Below are positions 1 to 6,963 of a stretch of 19,009 nt of DNA, in pieces. Under the pieces are notes generated by a model that saw only the letters and a program-made list of their open reading frames with translations, did no database searches and was not told the DNA's origin. This DNA is from Candidatus Omnitrophota bacterium (GTDB lineage Bacteria; Omnitrophota; Gorgyraeia; Gygaellales; Profunditerraquicolaceae), in NCBI GenBank assembly GCA_017995695.1, contig JAGOIJ010000014.1, positions 1 to 19,009 of the forward strand, written 5' to 3'. Position 1 is the first letter of the stretch. The number at the start of each line of letters is the position of its first letter. Position numbers and translations under genes: made by a program.

Positions 1-780
1 ATGCATAATTCTGCCTTTCGCGCGCTTAAGATTAATGCCCGCTATGTTCTATTCGAGAAGAGGCCTGATGAGGTTGAGCAATTCCTCAAGCAGCTTGCGA
101 AGCGTGGCATAAAGGGCTTGAATGTCACTTTTCCCTATAAAGAAAAAGTTTTTACCTTGCTGGGAAAGCGCGTATCGCCAAGCGCGCGCGTGATTGGAGC
201 TGTTAACACTATAACGGTCGCCAAGAATGGTTCGTTGCGCGGGTATAATACTGATTGCCTTGGGTTTGCCAAACACCTGAAACAACTAAAGGTAAAGCCA
301 AAGAAGGTTGCGCTTATCGGTGCGGGAGGCGCTGCAAAGGCAGTATGCTTTGCCCTTGCAACTTCCGGGACGCCGGAGATTACCATTTACGATATTGATA
401 GGTTTAAAAGCTTAAGCCTGGTTAAGCATTTTCGGCATATTTTTGTAAACACTCATTTTTTGGCTGTTGGTCAAGCTGATGATTTAGCGCTCGCAAAGAA
501 AGATTTGCTAGTGAACGCTTCTCCTGTTGGCATGCATGAGCAGGATCCTTGTTTGGTGAGTCCCGACGCATTACATCAGGGCCTTTTTGTGTACGATCTT
601 ATTTATAATCCTACCGAGACAAAGCTGCTTACCTTAGCTCAGGCGCGCGGATTATCATGCGCTAATGGCTTAGGCATGTTGTTGCATCAAGGTGCCGAGG
701 CATTTTCTATTTGGATGAAACCTAAAAAAGCGCCGGTTGAGGTCATGCGCAAGGCGCTTGAGGAGGCGCTCAAACAATGA
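1..780 (+). CDS. aroE: Shikimate dehydrogenase, 5'-truncated by the window edge
   Basis: This enzyme reduces 3-dehydroshikimate to shikimate with NADPH in the cytoplasmic chorismate pathway. The reading frame is open from base 1, and the first visible residues, MHN, match the interior of the family's S-x-S-P-x-M-H-N substrate motif. The ATG at base 1 is therefore very probably internal, with roughly 15-20 residues missing upstream. Visible motifs are NVTFPYK (41-47, catalytic Lys47), GAVNTI (66-71), GYNTDCLGF (81-89, catalytic Asp85), the NADP-binding glycine loop GAGGAAKA (107-114), NASPVGM and the C-terminal NGLGMLLHQ block. The length and C-terminus are normal for AroE. The stop codon overlaps the next gene as ATGA, suggesting translational coupling to the prepilin peptidase. 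That pairing is genomic convenience rather than a known functional link. Confidence 0.95.
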   Translation: MHNSAFRALKINARYVLFEKRPDEVEQFLKQLAKRGIKGLNVTFPYKEKVFTLLGKRVSPSARVIGAVNTITVAKNGSLRGYNTDCLGFAKHLKQLKVKPKKVALIGAGGAAKAVCFALATSGTPEITIYDIDRFKSLSLVKHFRHIFVNTHFLAVGQADDLALAKKDLLVNASPVGMHEQDPCLVSPDALHQGLFVYDLIYNPTETKLLTLAQARGLSCANGLGMLLHQGAEAFSIWMKPKKAPVEVMRKALEEALKQ

Positions 781-1586
781 TCGGAACAATTCTTTCTTTT
801 ATGTTTGGTTCTATTATGGGCAGTTTCTTGAATGTGTGTATCTATCGCATGCCGTTAGGAAAATCAGTAGTTTGGCCAGGCTCTCATTGTCCTCAGTGCG
901 AGAAGCGCATTAACTGGTATGATAATATTCCTTTTGTCAGCTATCTGCTTCTTGGGGGGGCGTGCCGTTTCTGTAAGAAGCATATTCCGATTCGCTATCT
1001 TGCGGTTGAATTATTAACGGCGCTGATGTTTGTATTGCTGTACCTTAACTTTGCGTTCAGCTACGACCTCTTTTTTTACATTGTGTTAGTTTGCTGTCTC
1101 ATCGTCGCAACATTCGTTGATATCAAGCATCGCATTATCCCCGATGAGATTTCAGTCGGAGGCATGATTGTAGGTTTTATTTTAAGCACGATCAGGGGGG
1201 TGCAGCTTGATCCGTTTAGTTTTTCATATAAGCCCATGCTTACCTCTCTGTTAGGAATTCTGATTGGCGGCGGCATTATTTACGCTACGGGCGCGTTATT
1301 CGATTTGGTGTATTTTAAGTTGATGAAGCGTCCCCCGATCCAGGGAGAGACTGAGTCGATGGGAGGGGGAGATGTTAAATTGCTGGCTATGATCGGCGCG
1401 TTTTTAGGCTGGGAAAAGGCGTTGTTAACGTTTTTCCTTGCTCCTTTTTTCGGGGCGATCGTTGGCGTGCACAATCTTTTGTCAAAGAAGGACCACACAA
1501 TTCCTTATGGGCCTTTTTTAGCAGTAGCGTCGCTTATCGCGTTATTTTGGGCCAATCAAATTATCGGTTTTCTGCTTTTTCGTTAA
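777..1586 (+). CDS. pilD: Type IV prepilin peptidase / N-methyltransferase (A24 family)
   Basis: This polytopic membrane aspartic protease cleaves the leader of type IV prepilins or pseudopilins and N-methylates the new N-terminus. Residues 15-24 (GSFLNVCIYR) are the family's N-terminal signature. Cys38, Cys41, Cys63 and Cys66 form the two-CxxC zinc-binding cytoplasmic loop of the bifunctional class. The two catalytic aspartates are Asp115 (VDIKHRIIP) and Asp199 in GGGDVKLL. Several hydrophobic segments fill the remainder, and 269 residues is the usual length for PilD/GspO. The ATG overlaps the aroE stop as ATGA. No pilin genes are in the window, so whether it serves pili or type II secretion cannot be decided here. 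Confidence 0.94.
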   Translation: MIGTILSFMFGSIMGSFLNVCIYRMPLGKSVVWPGSHCPQCEKRINWYDNIPFVSYLLLGGACRFCKKHIPIRYLAVELLTALMFVLLYLNFAFSYDLFFYIVLVCCLIVATFVDIKHRIIPDEISVGGMIVGFILSTIRGVQLDPFSFSYKPMLTSLLGILIGGGIIYATGALFDLVYFKLMKRPPIQGETESMGGGDVKLLAMIGAFLGWEKALLTFFLAPFFGAIVGVHNLLSKKDHTIPYGPFLAVASLIALFWANQIIGFLLFR

Positions 1587-1590
1587 TCAA

Positions 1591-1664
1591 GGGACACCCT
1601 ATATTTTAATCGAATGGGTGTCCCCAAGCAGGGGCACCCATTGCTATGGAAAATTGGGTGTCCC
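1591..1664. repeat. Cluster of four alternating palindromic arms (REP-like)
   Basis: Four related 9-10 base arms lie between pilD and the ttcA-like gene: GGGACACCC (1591-1599), GGGTGTCCC (1616-1624), GGGGCACCCA (1631-1640) and TGGGTGTCCC (1655-1664). Arms 1 and 2 are perfect inverted repeats. Arms 3 and 4 pair with one G-U wobble and are followed by TTTT. Arms 2 and 3 can form a compact hairpin of 8+4 base pairs (1613-1625 with 1631-1642) with one bulged T and a 5-base loop. This resembles REP/BIME elements, but it could also act as a terminator or mutually exclusive hairpin switch. No second copy was noticed in the window. Confidence 0.7.
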
Positions 1665-1678
1665 TTTTACTTATGGCT

Positions 1679-2392
1679 ATGTTACAAGGCAAAGAATATT
1701 ATATTTCCAAAAGAATCGGGCGAGCGATTATTGACTACCAGATGCTTGATGATGGCGATAAGATCGCGGTTGCTGTTTCTGGTGGCAAGGACAGCCTGAC
1801 CTTGTTAAAGATCTTGCATGCCCGCCGAGCGTTCGTTCCTATTAAATACGATCTGCTGGCCATTCATATTGATATGGGCTATCCACGCTCCTGCGCCAAG
1901 AGGCTTGAGCGCTACTTTAGGAAACTCGGCGTGACATATCATATCGAAAAAGTTGATGTATTAAAAAAGACGAAACCAAAGGATATCAATTGTTTTTGGT
2001 GCTCGTGGAATCGCAGAAAAGCTCTTTTTAGCGCTGCCGATCGCTTCGGTTGTACCAAGGTTGCCCTTGGCCACCATAAGGATGATATCGTGGAAACCAT
2101 ACTGCTTAATTTATTTTTTCAGGGTGAGATTTCGGCTATGGCTCCAAAGCAGGAGTTGTTTAAGGGTAAGATCATTTTGATCAGGCCGTTAGCGTATGTT
2201 GATGAATATATGATTAAGGCATTTGCTAAAGAAGCTGGTATCCCTCATGAAACGTGTCGCTGCCCCCAAGAGACAACCTCTAAGCGTACGCAGATGACTA
2301 AGATTATTGCATCATTAAAACGATTCTGCCCTGAAATAAAAACCAATATTTTCAAAAGTGTTAGACGGATAAAAAAAGATTATTTGCTTTAA
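1679..2392 (+). CDS. TtcA-like tRNA thiolation protein (PP-loop ATPase)
   Basis: This is a PP-loop ATP pyrophosphatase of the TtcA/TtuA type, which adenylates a tRNA base and replaces oxygen with sulfur. From the ATG at 1679 it has the PP-loop SGGKDS (34-39), a central CxxC (Cys105, Cys108, followed by a basic WNRRKALF stretch), GHHKDD (131-136), and a late CRC pair (Cys193/195). The CxxC plus a late cysteine is how TtcA holds its [4Fe-4S] cluster. The open frame extends to an ATG at 1646, but those extra 11 codons read through the palindromic repeat, so 1679 or 1673 is the more believable start. No clear ribosome binding site precedes any of them. At about 237 residues it is shorter than E. 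coli TtcA. The exact tRNA position modified (C32 or U54) is not decidable from sequence alone. Confidence 0.85.
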   Translation: MLQGKEYYISKRIGRAIIDYQMLDDGDKIAVAVSGGKDSLTLLKILHARRAFVPIKYDLLAIHIDMGYPRSCAKRLERYFRKLGVTYHIEKVDVLKKTKPKDINCFWCSWNRRKALFSAADRFGCTKVALGHHKDDIVETILLNLFFQGEISAMAPKQELFKGKIILIRPLAYVDEYMIKAFAKEAGIPHETCRCPQETTSKRTQMTKIIASLKRFCPEIKTNIFKSVRRIKKDYLL

Positions 2393-2416
2393 GTAAGTGA
2401 AGGCAAGTGCTATAAT
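2384..2416 (+). promoter_or_regulatory. Extended -10 promoter upstream of rmuC
   Basis: TGCTATAAT (2408-2416) is a perfect extended -10 element about 36 bases before the rmuC start. A weak -35 (TTTAAG, 2388-2393) sits 17 bases upstream, in the end of the ttcA-like gene. The 60-base gap to rmuC is one of the few in this stretch, consistent with a new transcript starting here. No Shine-Dalgarno sequence is evident in front of rmuC. Confidence 0.5.
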
Positions 2417-2452
2417 TTATTCGTAACTAGTAACAAGCAATTATATAAAATT

Positions 2453-3388
2453 ATGATTTGGATAATCGCAGTGTTATTTTTGTTTTTGGCTGTAGCATTG
2501 ATAGCCCTCATGCTGAAGCTTTCTTCTCAGGTAAATGAGCGCCTGAACCAGATGACGCAGTCTGTGCAAGAAGCCAATAGCGTTATCGGGCAGAATTTAG
2601 GAAATACGGCGCAAATCTTTGGCAATGTCCAGGAATCGTTAGGCAAGCTCAAGGAAAGCAATGACCGTATTTATGAAATCAGTAAAGATATCTCCCGCTT
2701 ACAGGAATTGTTGCGCGTTCCTAAATTTAGGGGGCAGATCGGAGAAACGCTTCTGGAAGGGATTTTGTCTCAAGTGCTGCCCAAGGAATACGTGAAGATG
2801 CAATACCGTTTTAAGACGGGTGATGCGGTTGATGCCGTTATCGTTCTGGGAGAGAGGCTTGTTCCTATTGATGCAAAATTTACGTTAGAGAATTTCCAAA
2901 AGATGCTCGATGCTCCTGATGAGCAGGAAAAAGCCGCGTGCAAAAAGAAATTCGTGCAAGATGTTAAGAATCGCATCGATGAAATAGCGGTTAAATATAT
3001 TCTTCCTGATGAGCATACCTATGATTTTGCTTTTATGTATATCCCCGCGGAAAATGTGTATTATGAGGTGATCATCAAGGAAGATTTGCTTTCGTACTGT
3101 ATGAGTAAAAAAATAATACCGATTTCTCCTAACACGTTTTATGCTTATCTACAGGTTATCTGTTTAGGGTTAAAAGGACTGAAGGTCCAAGAGAATGCCA
3201 AGGAGATATTGAAAAGTCTGGCCACGCTTTCTCAAGAAATGATAAGATTCAGGGAAGAGTTTGGTTTGTTGGGTACGCATCTAGCTAACGCCAGCCGCAA
3301 GTATGACGATAGCGCAAAGAAACTTGAGCGCTTCGCTGACCGATTACATACAGTCCAGGATACTAAAAAGTTAACGGATGAGCCGTGA
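2453..3388 (+). CDS. rmuC: DNA recombination protein RmuC family
   Basis: RmuC proteins are membrane-anchored coiled-coil proteins with a PD-(D/E)XK-like nuclease core. In E. coli they limit recombination at inverted repeats, though the biochemistry is poorly defined. Here an N-terminal transmembrane segment (about residues 1-22) is followed by a heptad-rich coiled coil (about 23-88). The conserved core begins with RVPKFRGQIGETLLEGIL (88-105) and contains VDAVI and VPIDAKF (137-143), the nuclease-like motif region. The C-terminus returns to coiled coil. At 311 residues it is shorter than E. coli RmuC (about 475) but typical of compact versions. The stop overlaps the GTG start of the next gene (GTGA), implying co-translation with the DUF167 protein. 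Confidence 0.9.
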   Translation: MIWIIAVLFLFLAVALIALMLKLSSQVNERLNQMTQSVQEANSVIGQNLGNTAQIFGNVQESLGKLKESNDRIYEISKDISRLQELLRVPKFRGQIGETLLEGILSQVLPKEYVKMQYRFKTGDAVDAVIVLGERLVPIDAKFTLENFQKMLDAPDEQEKAACKKKFVQDVKNRIDEIAVKYILPDEHTYDFAFMYIPAENVYYEVIIKEDLLSYCMSKKIIPISPNTFYAYLQVICLGLKGLKVQENAKEILKSLATLSQEMIRFREEFGLLGTHLANASRKYDDSAKKLERFADRLHTVQDTKKLTDEP

Positions 3389-3621
3389 TTATTGAAGTGC
3401 GGGTCATCCCCAAAGCGAGTAGAAACTGTATTAAGCAAGAAAATAATGCTCTTAAGGCTTACCTTACCAAGCCTGCAACCGACGGATTAGCGAATGAGCA
3501 GCTGATTGACCTGCTTGCTGAATATTTCCACGTCAAAAAATATAACGTAAGAATTGTGCGCGGCGCTCACTCGCGCCGCAAGGCGGTAAGTATTGATGCA
3601 TGTGCAAGCACAAAAGAGTAA
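3385..3621 (+). CDS. DUF167 / YggU family protein
   Basis: This small conserved protein of 78 residues has no established function. The family signature is clear: VRVIPKASRN near the N-terminus, LTKPATDGLANEQLIDLLAEYF in the middle (the Pxx-G-x-A-N element), and VRIVRGAHSRRKAVSI at the end (the I-x-x-G-x-x-S-R-x-K element). Translation starts at GTG 3385, overlapping the rmuC stop. The 3' end overlaps the following pgeF-like gene by about 26 bases. The overlaps on both sides place it inside an operon. Confidence 0.9.
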   Translation: MIIEVRVIPKASRNCIKQENNALKAYLTKPATDGLANEQLIDLLAEYFHVKKYNVRIVRGAHSRRKAVSIDACASTKE

Positions 3622-4342
3622 TGTTTGGCTGCCTCTGGGGGTTTGCCAGGACCTGGTGTGCGCCCAAAGCTCTCGTTATTATGGTAATATGTCTCTTTCG
3701 TATGGCCAGACGCAGCACTCCGTGCGTAATCGAGAGCAATTCTTACACGAGCTGGGCATAGATCATGAGCAGTTGGTATGTCTAAAACAAGTGCACGGTA
3801 GTTCGATTCAGCATGCAACAGGCGCAATGCGTGGGCGGGGAGCCTTGCATTACGATACCGCTCTTGATAGTACCGACGGTCTTATTACTAATGAGAGCTC
3901 GGTGCCCTTAGTAGTCTTAACTGCTGATTGTTTATCGGTGTTTATCTATGACCGCAAGACCCCAGCTATTGGGTTGGTGCATGCGGGATGGCGTAGCTCC
4001 CGAGAATGCATTGTTAAGAAAGCAATAGCGTTGATGCAGGAGCGTTTTGCAACTGACGTCAAAATGTTGCTTGTGGCCTTCGGCACATGTTTACAACAAT
4101 GCTGTTATGAAGTGAAAACAGAGTTTCTTGATTTTTTCCCCAAACAGGTTACAAAGCGCAACCAATCGTATTTTTTTGATTTAGCAGCGGTGAATAAATT
4201 CCAATTACAAGAGGCAGGCGTCCCGGTAGAGAATATTATTGATTCTGGCAGTTGCACCGGGTGTCTATCAGAGGATTGTTTTTCTTTTCGTAAGGAAGGA
4301 TCATCATGCGGCAGGATGATGTCGGTGATGATGCTACGATGA
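3596..4342 (+). CDS. PgeF/YfiH laccase-domain protein (peptidoglycan editing or purine nucleoside phosphorylase)
   Basis: This is a single-domain member of the family once called multicopper polyphenol oxidase. Characterised members act on purine nucleosides or remove mis-incorporated residues from UDP-MurNAc precursors. The metal-site motifs are present: QVHG (His67), TADC (Cys112) and HAGWR (His129). CCYEV and the C-terminal FSFRKEGSSCGRMMS block are also typical. Length is normal. The open frame begins one codon earlier at TTG 3593, but ATG 3596 is the better start, with purine-rich AAGGCGG about 10 bases upstream. It overlaps DUF167 at its start and the sirtuin gene at its end. The precise substrate is inferred from the family only. 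Confidence 0.88.
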   Translation: MHVQAQKSNVWLPLGVCQDLVCAQSSRYYGNMSLSYGQTQHSVRNREQFLHELGIDHEQLVCLKQVHGSSIQHATGAMRGRGALHYDTALDSTDGLITNESSVPLVVLTADCLSVFIYDRKTPAIGLVHAGWRSSRECIVKKAIALMQERFATDVKMLLVAFGTCLQQCCYEVKTEFLDFFPKQVTKRNQSYFFDLAAVNKFQLQEAGVPVENIIDSGSCTGCLSEDCFSFRKEGSSCGRMMSVMMLR

Positions 4343-5154
4343 TTCCACTCAAGCAAAAACAGCGCATACAAGAACAGGTACAACAAGGCAAGGTTGTATG
4401 CTTGACCGGCGCAGGCATTTCAGCTGAAAGCGGTATCCCGACATTCCGCGGCGAGGGAGGGTTGTGGGATCGCTATAATCCGCAAACGTACGCCACGCCA
4501 GACGGATTACTTTCTGTGCTGCGCACGCGTCCTCATGATCTGGCAAATTTCATCGTTGATTTTTATTCTGTATTGCTGAATGCGGTCCCCAATCCTGCGC
4601 ATGCTGCCTTGGCCTGCCTTGAAAAAGATGGGTTACTGGAAGCGATTATTACGCAGAATATTGATAATCTTCATCAAGACGCAGGCAGCAAAAATGTCGT
4701 TGAGTTGCATGGCAATTCTTTCCGATTGCTGTGCATGGGTTGCCAGGAAAAGATCAAGATAGCCAAAGATCGCATGCGGGAATTTACCCAGTTTCTTTTG
4801 CGCAGTAAAGGCTCATACATGAAAGTATTAGAAACCTTAAGTAGGTATTTCCCCCGTTGCCGCTGCGGGAGCCGTTATCGTATCGATATCGTTATGTTTG
4901 GCGAGGCATTACCCGATGAAGCTTTGCATCGGGCATATCAGCAGCTTGACGCTTGCGATACCTTATTGTTAGTGGGTAGTTCTTTTACGGTGCATCCGGC
5001 GGCCTCGTTGCCAGTGTACGCGAAGAAAAAAGGAGCGTTCCTCATAGAAGTTAATAACGAATCGAGCGAGCTTTCGCATCTGTGCGACGTGCGTATACCG
5101 TATCGCGCAAGCGAGGCAATTCCTTTTCTGCTTAACGTGATAAAGGGCGCATGA
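4306..5154 (+). CDS. cobB: Sir2-family NAD-dependent protein deacylase
   Basis: Sirtuins remove acyl groups from lysines, consuming NAD and giving nicotinamide and O-acyl-ADP-ribose. Numbering from 4306, the NAD-binding GAGISAESGIPTFRG is at 35-49, TQNIDNLH at 116-123, and the catalytic His135 lies in ELHG. Zinc ligands are Cys143, Cys146, Cys185 and Cys187. The second pair is spaced CxC and the pairs are 39 residues apart, somewhat wider than usual. GSS (224-226) and EVNNE near the C-terminus complete the Rossmann site. Start 4306 has a strong AAGGAAGG seven bases upstream. ATG 4339 would give an ATGA overlap with the previous stop but has no ribosome site. The symbol is by family resemblance. 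Confidence 0.92.
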   Translation: MRQDDVGDDATMIPLKQKQRIQEQVQQGKVVCLTGAGISAESGIPTFRGEGGLWDRYNPQTYATPDGLLSVLRTRPHDLANFIVDFYSVLLNAVPNPAHAALACLEKDGLLEAIITQNIDNLHQDAGSKNVVELHGNSFRLLCMGCQEKIKIAKDRMREFTQFLLRSKGSYMKVLETLSRYFPRCRCGSRYRIDIVMFGEALPDEALHRAYQQLDACDTLLLVGSSFTVHPAASLPVYAKKKGAFLIEVNNESSELSHLCDVRIPYRASEAIPFLLNVIKGA

Positions 5155-5393
5155 TGATAACGTATCGTTTAAGTTTTGTGTTGAGCGCGCCCCACGCCAC
5201 TGAAAGAGAAATTAAGGCTTCTATCGCAGAGTTTACCAGTGATCTTGTGGTTATGCCAGATGCATCGGCAACCGGACCGGAAAGGCAGTATACCTTGCAG
5301 ATGAATGTTGAAGATCCAACCCTTATTTTTGATACGTGTGGGCAGTTTGGTAAGATTAAATCAGTCAAAGTGGATGAGGTTAAAATCTGTTGA
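5151..5393 (+). CDS. Small hypothetical protein
   Basis: I do not recognise this 80-residue protein. Its start overlaps the sirtuin stop (ATGATGA), with an alternative ATG one codon later at 5154, and AAAGGG lies just upstream. It has no signal peptide or membrane segment. The predicted composition alternates short beta-like stretches (ITYRLSFVLS, QYTLQMNVE, IKSVKVDEVKI) with a helix (TEREIKASIAEF), suggesting a compact alpha/beta fold. There are two cysteines (residue 63 and the last residue). The tight coupling to the sirtuin gene and a clean reading frame support a real gene. No function can be assigned. Confidence 0.65.
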   Translation: MMITYRLSFVLSAPHATEREIKASIAEFTSDLVVMPDASATGPERQYTLQMNVEDPTLIFDTCGQFGKIKSVKVDEVKIC

Positions 5394-5410
5394 TGTATTA
5401 TTTTGATTGC

Positions 5411-5447
5411 TCGTTGTCGTGCTTTGCGCAAAATAGCGCATCAACGA
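5411..5447 (+). other. Nested inverted repeat upstream of the flavodoxin gene
   Basis: TCGTTG (5411-5416) pairs with CAACGA (5442-5447), and inside it TGCGC (5425-5429) pairs with GCGCA (5436-5440) around an AAAATA loop. It lacks a T-tract, so it is not a standard terminator. It sits in the 85-base gap before the flavodoxin gene and could be an mRNA leader hairpin. Confidence 0.3.
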
Positions 5448-5478
5448 AATAACGAATCAACGATAAACAGGGGGCAAC

Positions 5479-5955
5479 ATGGCAAAGGCACTTGTCGTAT
5501 ATTACTCCAGGAGCGGCAATACGAAAAAGATGGCAGCGTTGATTACCGAAGGTTTGTCAAAAGAAGGAATTGCAGCGGTCATGAAAAATTGTAGCGAGGT
5601 GACTGTTAATGAACTCTTGGATTATGACGCCTTGATTATAGGTTCGCCTACCTACTATGGCAGCATGGCTGCTGAGATCAAGAAACTTCTAGATGATTCG
5701 GTGAAATTCCATGGCAAGCTCGATGGCCGCATCGGCGGCGCCTTTGCTTCCAGCGCAAATATTGCCGGGGGCAATGAAACAACCATCTTAGATATATTGA
5801 ATGCCTTGCTTATCCATGGTATGATTATTCATGGCGACTGGCAGGGTGATCATTATGGCCCCGTAGCCATTGGCGAACCTGACGCGCGTTCTTCAAGGCA
5901 GTGTGTGCGCTATGGAGAGCGTGTTGGGCAGCTGATAAAGAAAATATCCAAATAG
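5479..5955 (+). CDS. Flavodoxin-fold NAD(P)H-quinone reductase-like protein (WrbA/flavodoxin family)
   Basis: This is a soluble FMN-binding flavodoxin-like protein, 158 residues. The N-terminal strand and phosphate loop VVYYSRSGNTKKM (6-18) are the FMN phosphate-binding site. GSPTYYGSMA (55-64) provides isoalloxazine contacts, and FASSANIAGGNET (89-101) is the third flavin loop typical of WrbA-like proteins. It is shorter than canonical WrbA (about 200), so it may be an electron carrier or a small quinone reductase. A GGGGG tract at 5470-5474 upstream can serve as ribosome binding site. It stands between gaps on both sides and may be monocistronic. The electron partner is not visible. Confidence 0.85.
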   Translation: MAKALVVYYSRSGNTKKMAALITEGLSKEGIAAVMKNCSEVTVNELLDYDALIIGSPTYYGSMAAEIKKLLDDSVKFHGKLDGRIGGAFASSANIAGGNETTILDILNALLIHGMIIHGDWQGDHYGPVAIGEPDARSSRQCVRYGERVGQLIKKISK

Positions 5956-5966
5956 TTAGTGTTTTT

Positions 5967-5997
5967 ACTCAATACTCACGACTCAATACTCAATACA
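5967..5997. repeat. Short direct repeat ACTCAATACTC
   Basis: ACTCAATACTC occurs at 5967-5977 and exactly again at 5981-5991, separated by ACG, and then the AATAC tail repeats once more (to 5996). The array fills the whole space between the flavodoxin stop and the cutA ATG, and no Shine-Dalgarno sequence remains there. It happens to be readable in frame with cutA from a GTG at 5959. Confidence 0.65.
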
Positions 5998-6309
5998 ATG
6001 TATATAGTAGTCTTTATCACCGCATCTTCAAAGAAAGAGGCGCGCGCGATTGCCAAGACGCTCCTTAAGCAAAAGCTCGTAGCCTGCGTTAACATTATTG
6101 ATCAGATCGAATCGTTATTCTGGTGGCAAGGTAAAATCGATCAAGCGCAGGAAGTCTTGTTGGTAGCAAAAACAAAGAAGGCAAAATTCTCTCAAGTGGA
6201 AAAAGCAGTGCGCGCCTGCCATAGTTACGAGGTCCCTGAGATTATCGCGCTGCCTATCGCTGTTGGTAGCCAGCCTTATGTACGGTGGATTGATGCAACT
6301 TTCAGGTAG
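5998..6309 (+). CDS. cutA: Divalent-cation tolerance protein CutA
   Basis: CutA proteins are small ferredoxin-fold trimers associated with copper or other divalent metal tolerance; the mechanism is unresolved. From ATG 5998 the protein is 103 residues, the normal length, and begins MYIVVFITAS as expected. LVACVNI (27-33) and HSYEVPEIIALPI (75-87) are the family signatures. The frame is open upstream to GTG 5959, but that extension simply translates the direct repeat, so 5998 is preferred despite the absence of a ribosome site. The 3' end overlaps the start of ccdA, linking the two translationally. Confidence 0.92.
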   Translation: MYIVVFITASSKKEARAIAKTLLKQKLVACVNIIDQIESLFWWQGKIDQAQEVLLVAKTKKAKFSQVEKAVRACHSYEVPEIIALPIAVGSQPYVRWIDATFR

Positions 6310-6961
6310 CCCTTTAGATTATATTTTGGTGTTTGTGGGGGGAGTAGCCGTAAGTCTGACTCCTTGCGTTTTCCCGCTTATCCCGATTACCGCAGGATTT
6401 ATTGGTATCCAGGCCGGCGCATCCAAATTAAGAGGACTGGGTTTAAGTTTCACCTATGTCACCGGCATTGCTGTTACCTATTCTGCCCTTGGGTTAATTG
6501 CTTCCTTAACAGGAACATTTTTCGGCAGATTCACCCAAAATCCTATTACGTATCTCGTTGTCGGCGTTATTGTGTTTTTGTTTGGTCTGGCAATGCTCGG
6601 GGTGTTTACCGTGTCTATGCCTATTGTTACCCGTCTTCCCCGGGTTAAAAAAGGTAGCTTTATTTCAGCTTTTGTGTTAGGATTGTCTTCAGGTTTGATT
6701 ATCGGTCCCTGCATCACGCCGGTACTAGGAGCAATTCTGGCGTATCTGGCGACAAAGAAAAATATTCTGTACGGCACAACGCTATTGTTTACCTTTGCTT
6801 ACGGCATGGGGCTTTTATTAATGGTAGTGGGGACGTTTAGCGGTATATTAGTTAATTTCCCGGCCCTTGGTAAGAAAATGGTGTACATCAAGAAGATCTG
6901 CGCGGTTATTTTAATGGCCGTAGGAGTTTATATTATTGCGTCAGCTATAAGGAGGCTGTAG
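6293..6961 (+). CDS. ccdA: CcdA/DsbD-type thiol-disulfide transporter
   Basis: This membrane protein passes electrons from cytoplasmic thioredoxin across the membrane to extracytoplasmic thioredoxin-like proteins, e.g. for cytochrome c maturation. It has about six hydrophobic segments. The two redox-active cysteines sit in pseudo-symmetric motifs, TPCVFP (Cys25) and GPCITP (Cys140), counted from ATG 6293. The length of 222 is typical of CcdA. The open frame extends to TTG 6263, but ATG 6293 has GGTGGA about five bases upstream and still overlaps the cutA end. The tlpA-like gene follows after 2 bases and is its obvious partner. Confidence 0.93.
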   Translation: MQLSGSPLDYILVFVGGVAVSLTPCVFPLIPITAGFIGIQAGASKLRGLGLSFTYVTGIAVTYSALGLIASLTGTFFGRFTQNPITYLVVGVIVFLFGLAMLGVFTVSMPIVTRLPRVKKGSFISAFVLGLSSGLIIGPCITPVLGAILAYLATKKNILYGTTLLFTFAYGMGLLLMVVGTFSGILVNFPALGKKMVYIKKICAVILMAVGVYIIASAIRRL

Positions 6962-6963
6962 GT

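Noticed and set aside
1614..1799. Alternative plus-strand frame across the palindrome and ttcA start
   Set aside because: Overlaps the PP-loop gene in a different frame and exists only because the repeat is open; no family features.
5403..5594. Plus-strand frame overlapping the flavodoxin start
   Set aside because: It translates the leader hairpin and then the flavodoxin gene out of frame; the flavodoxin motifs are unambiguous.
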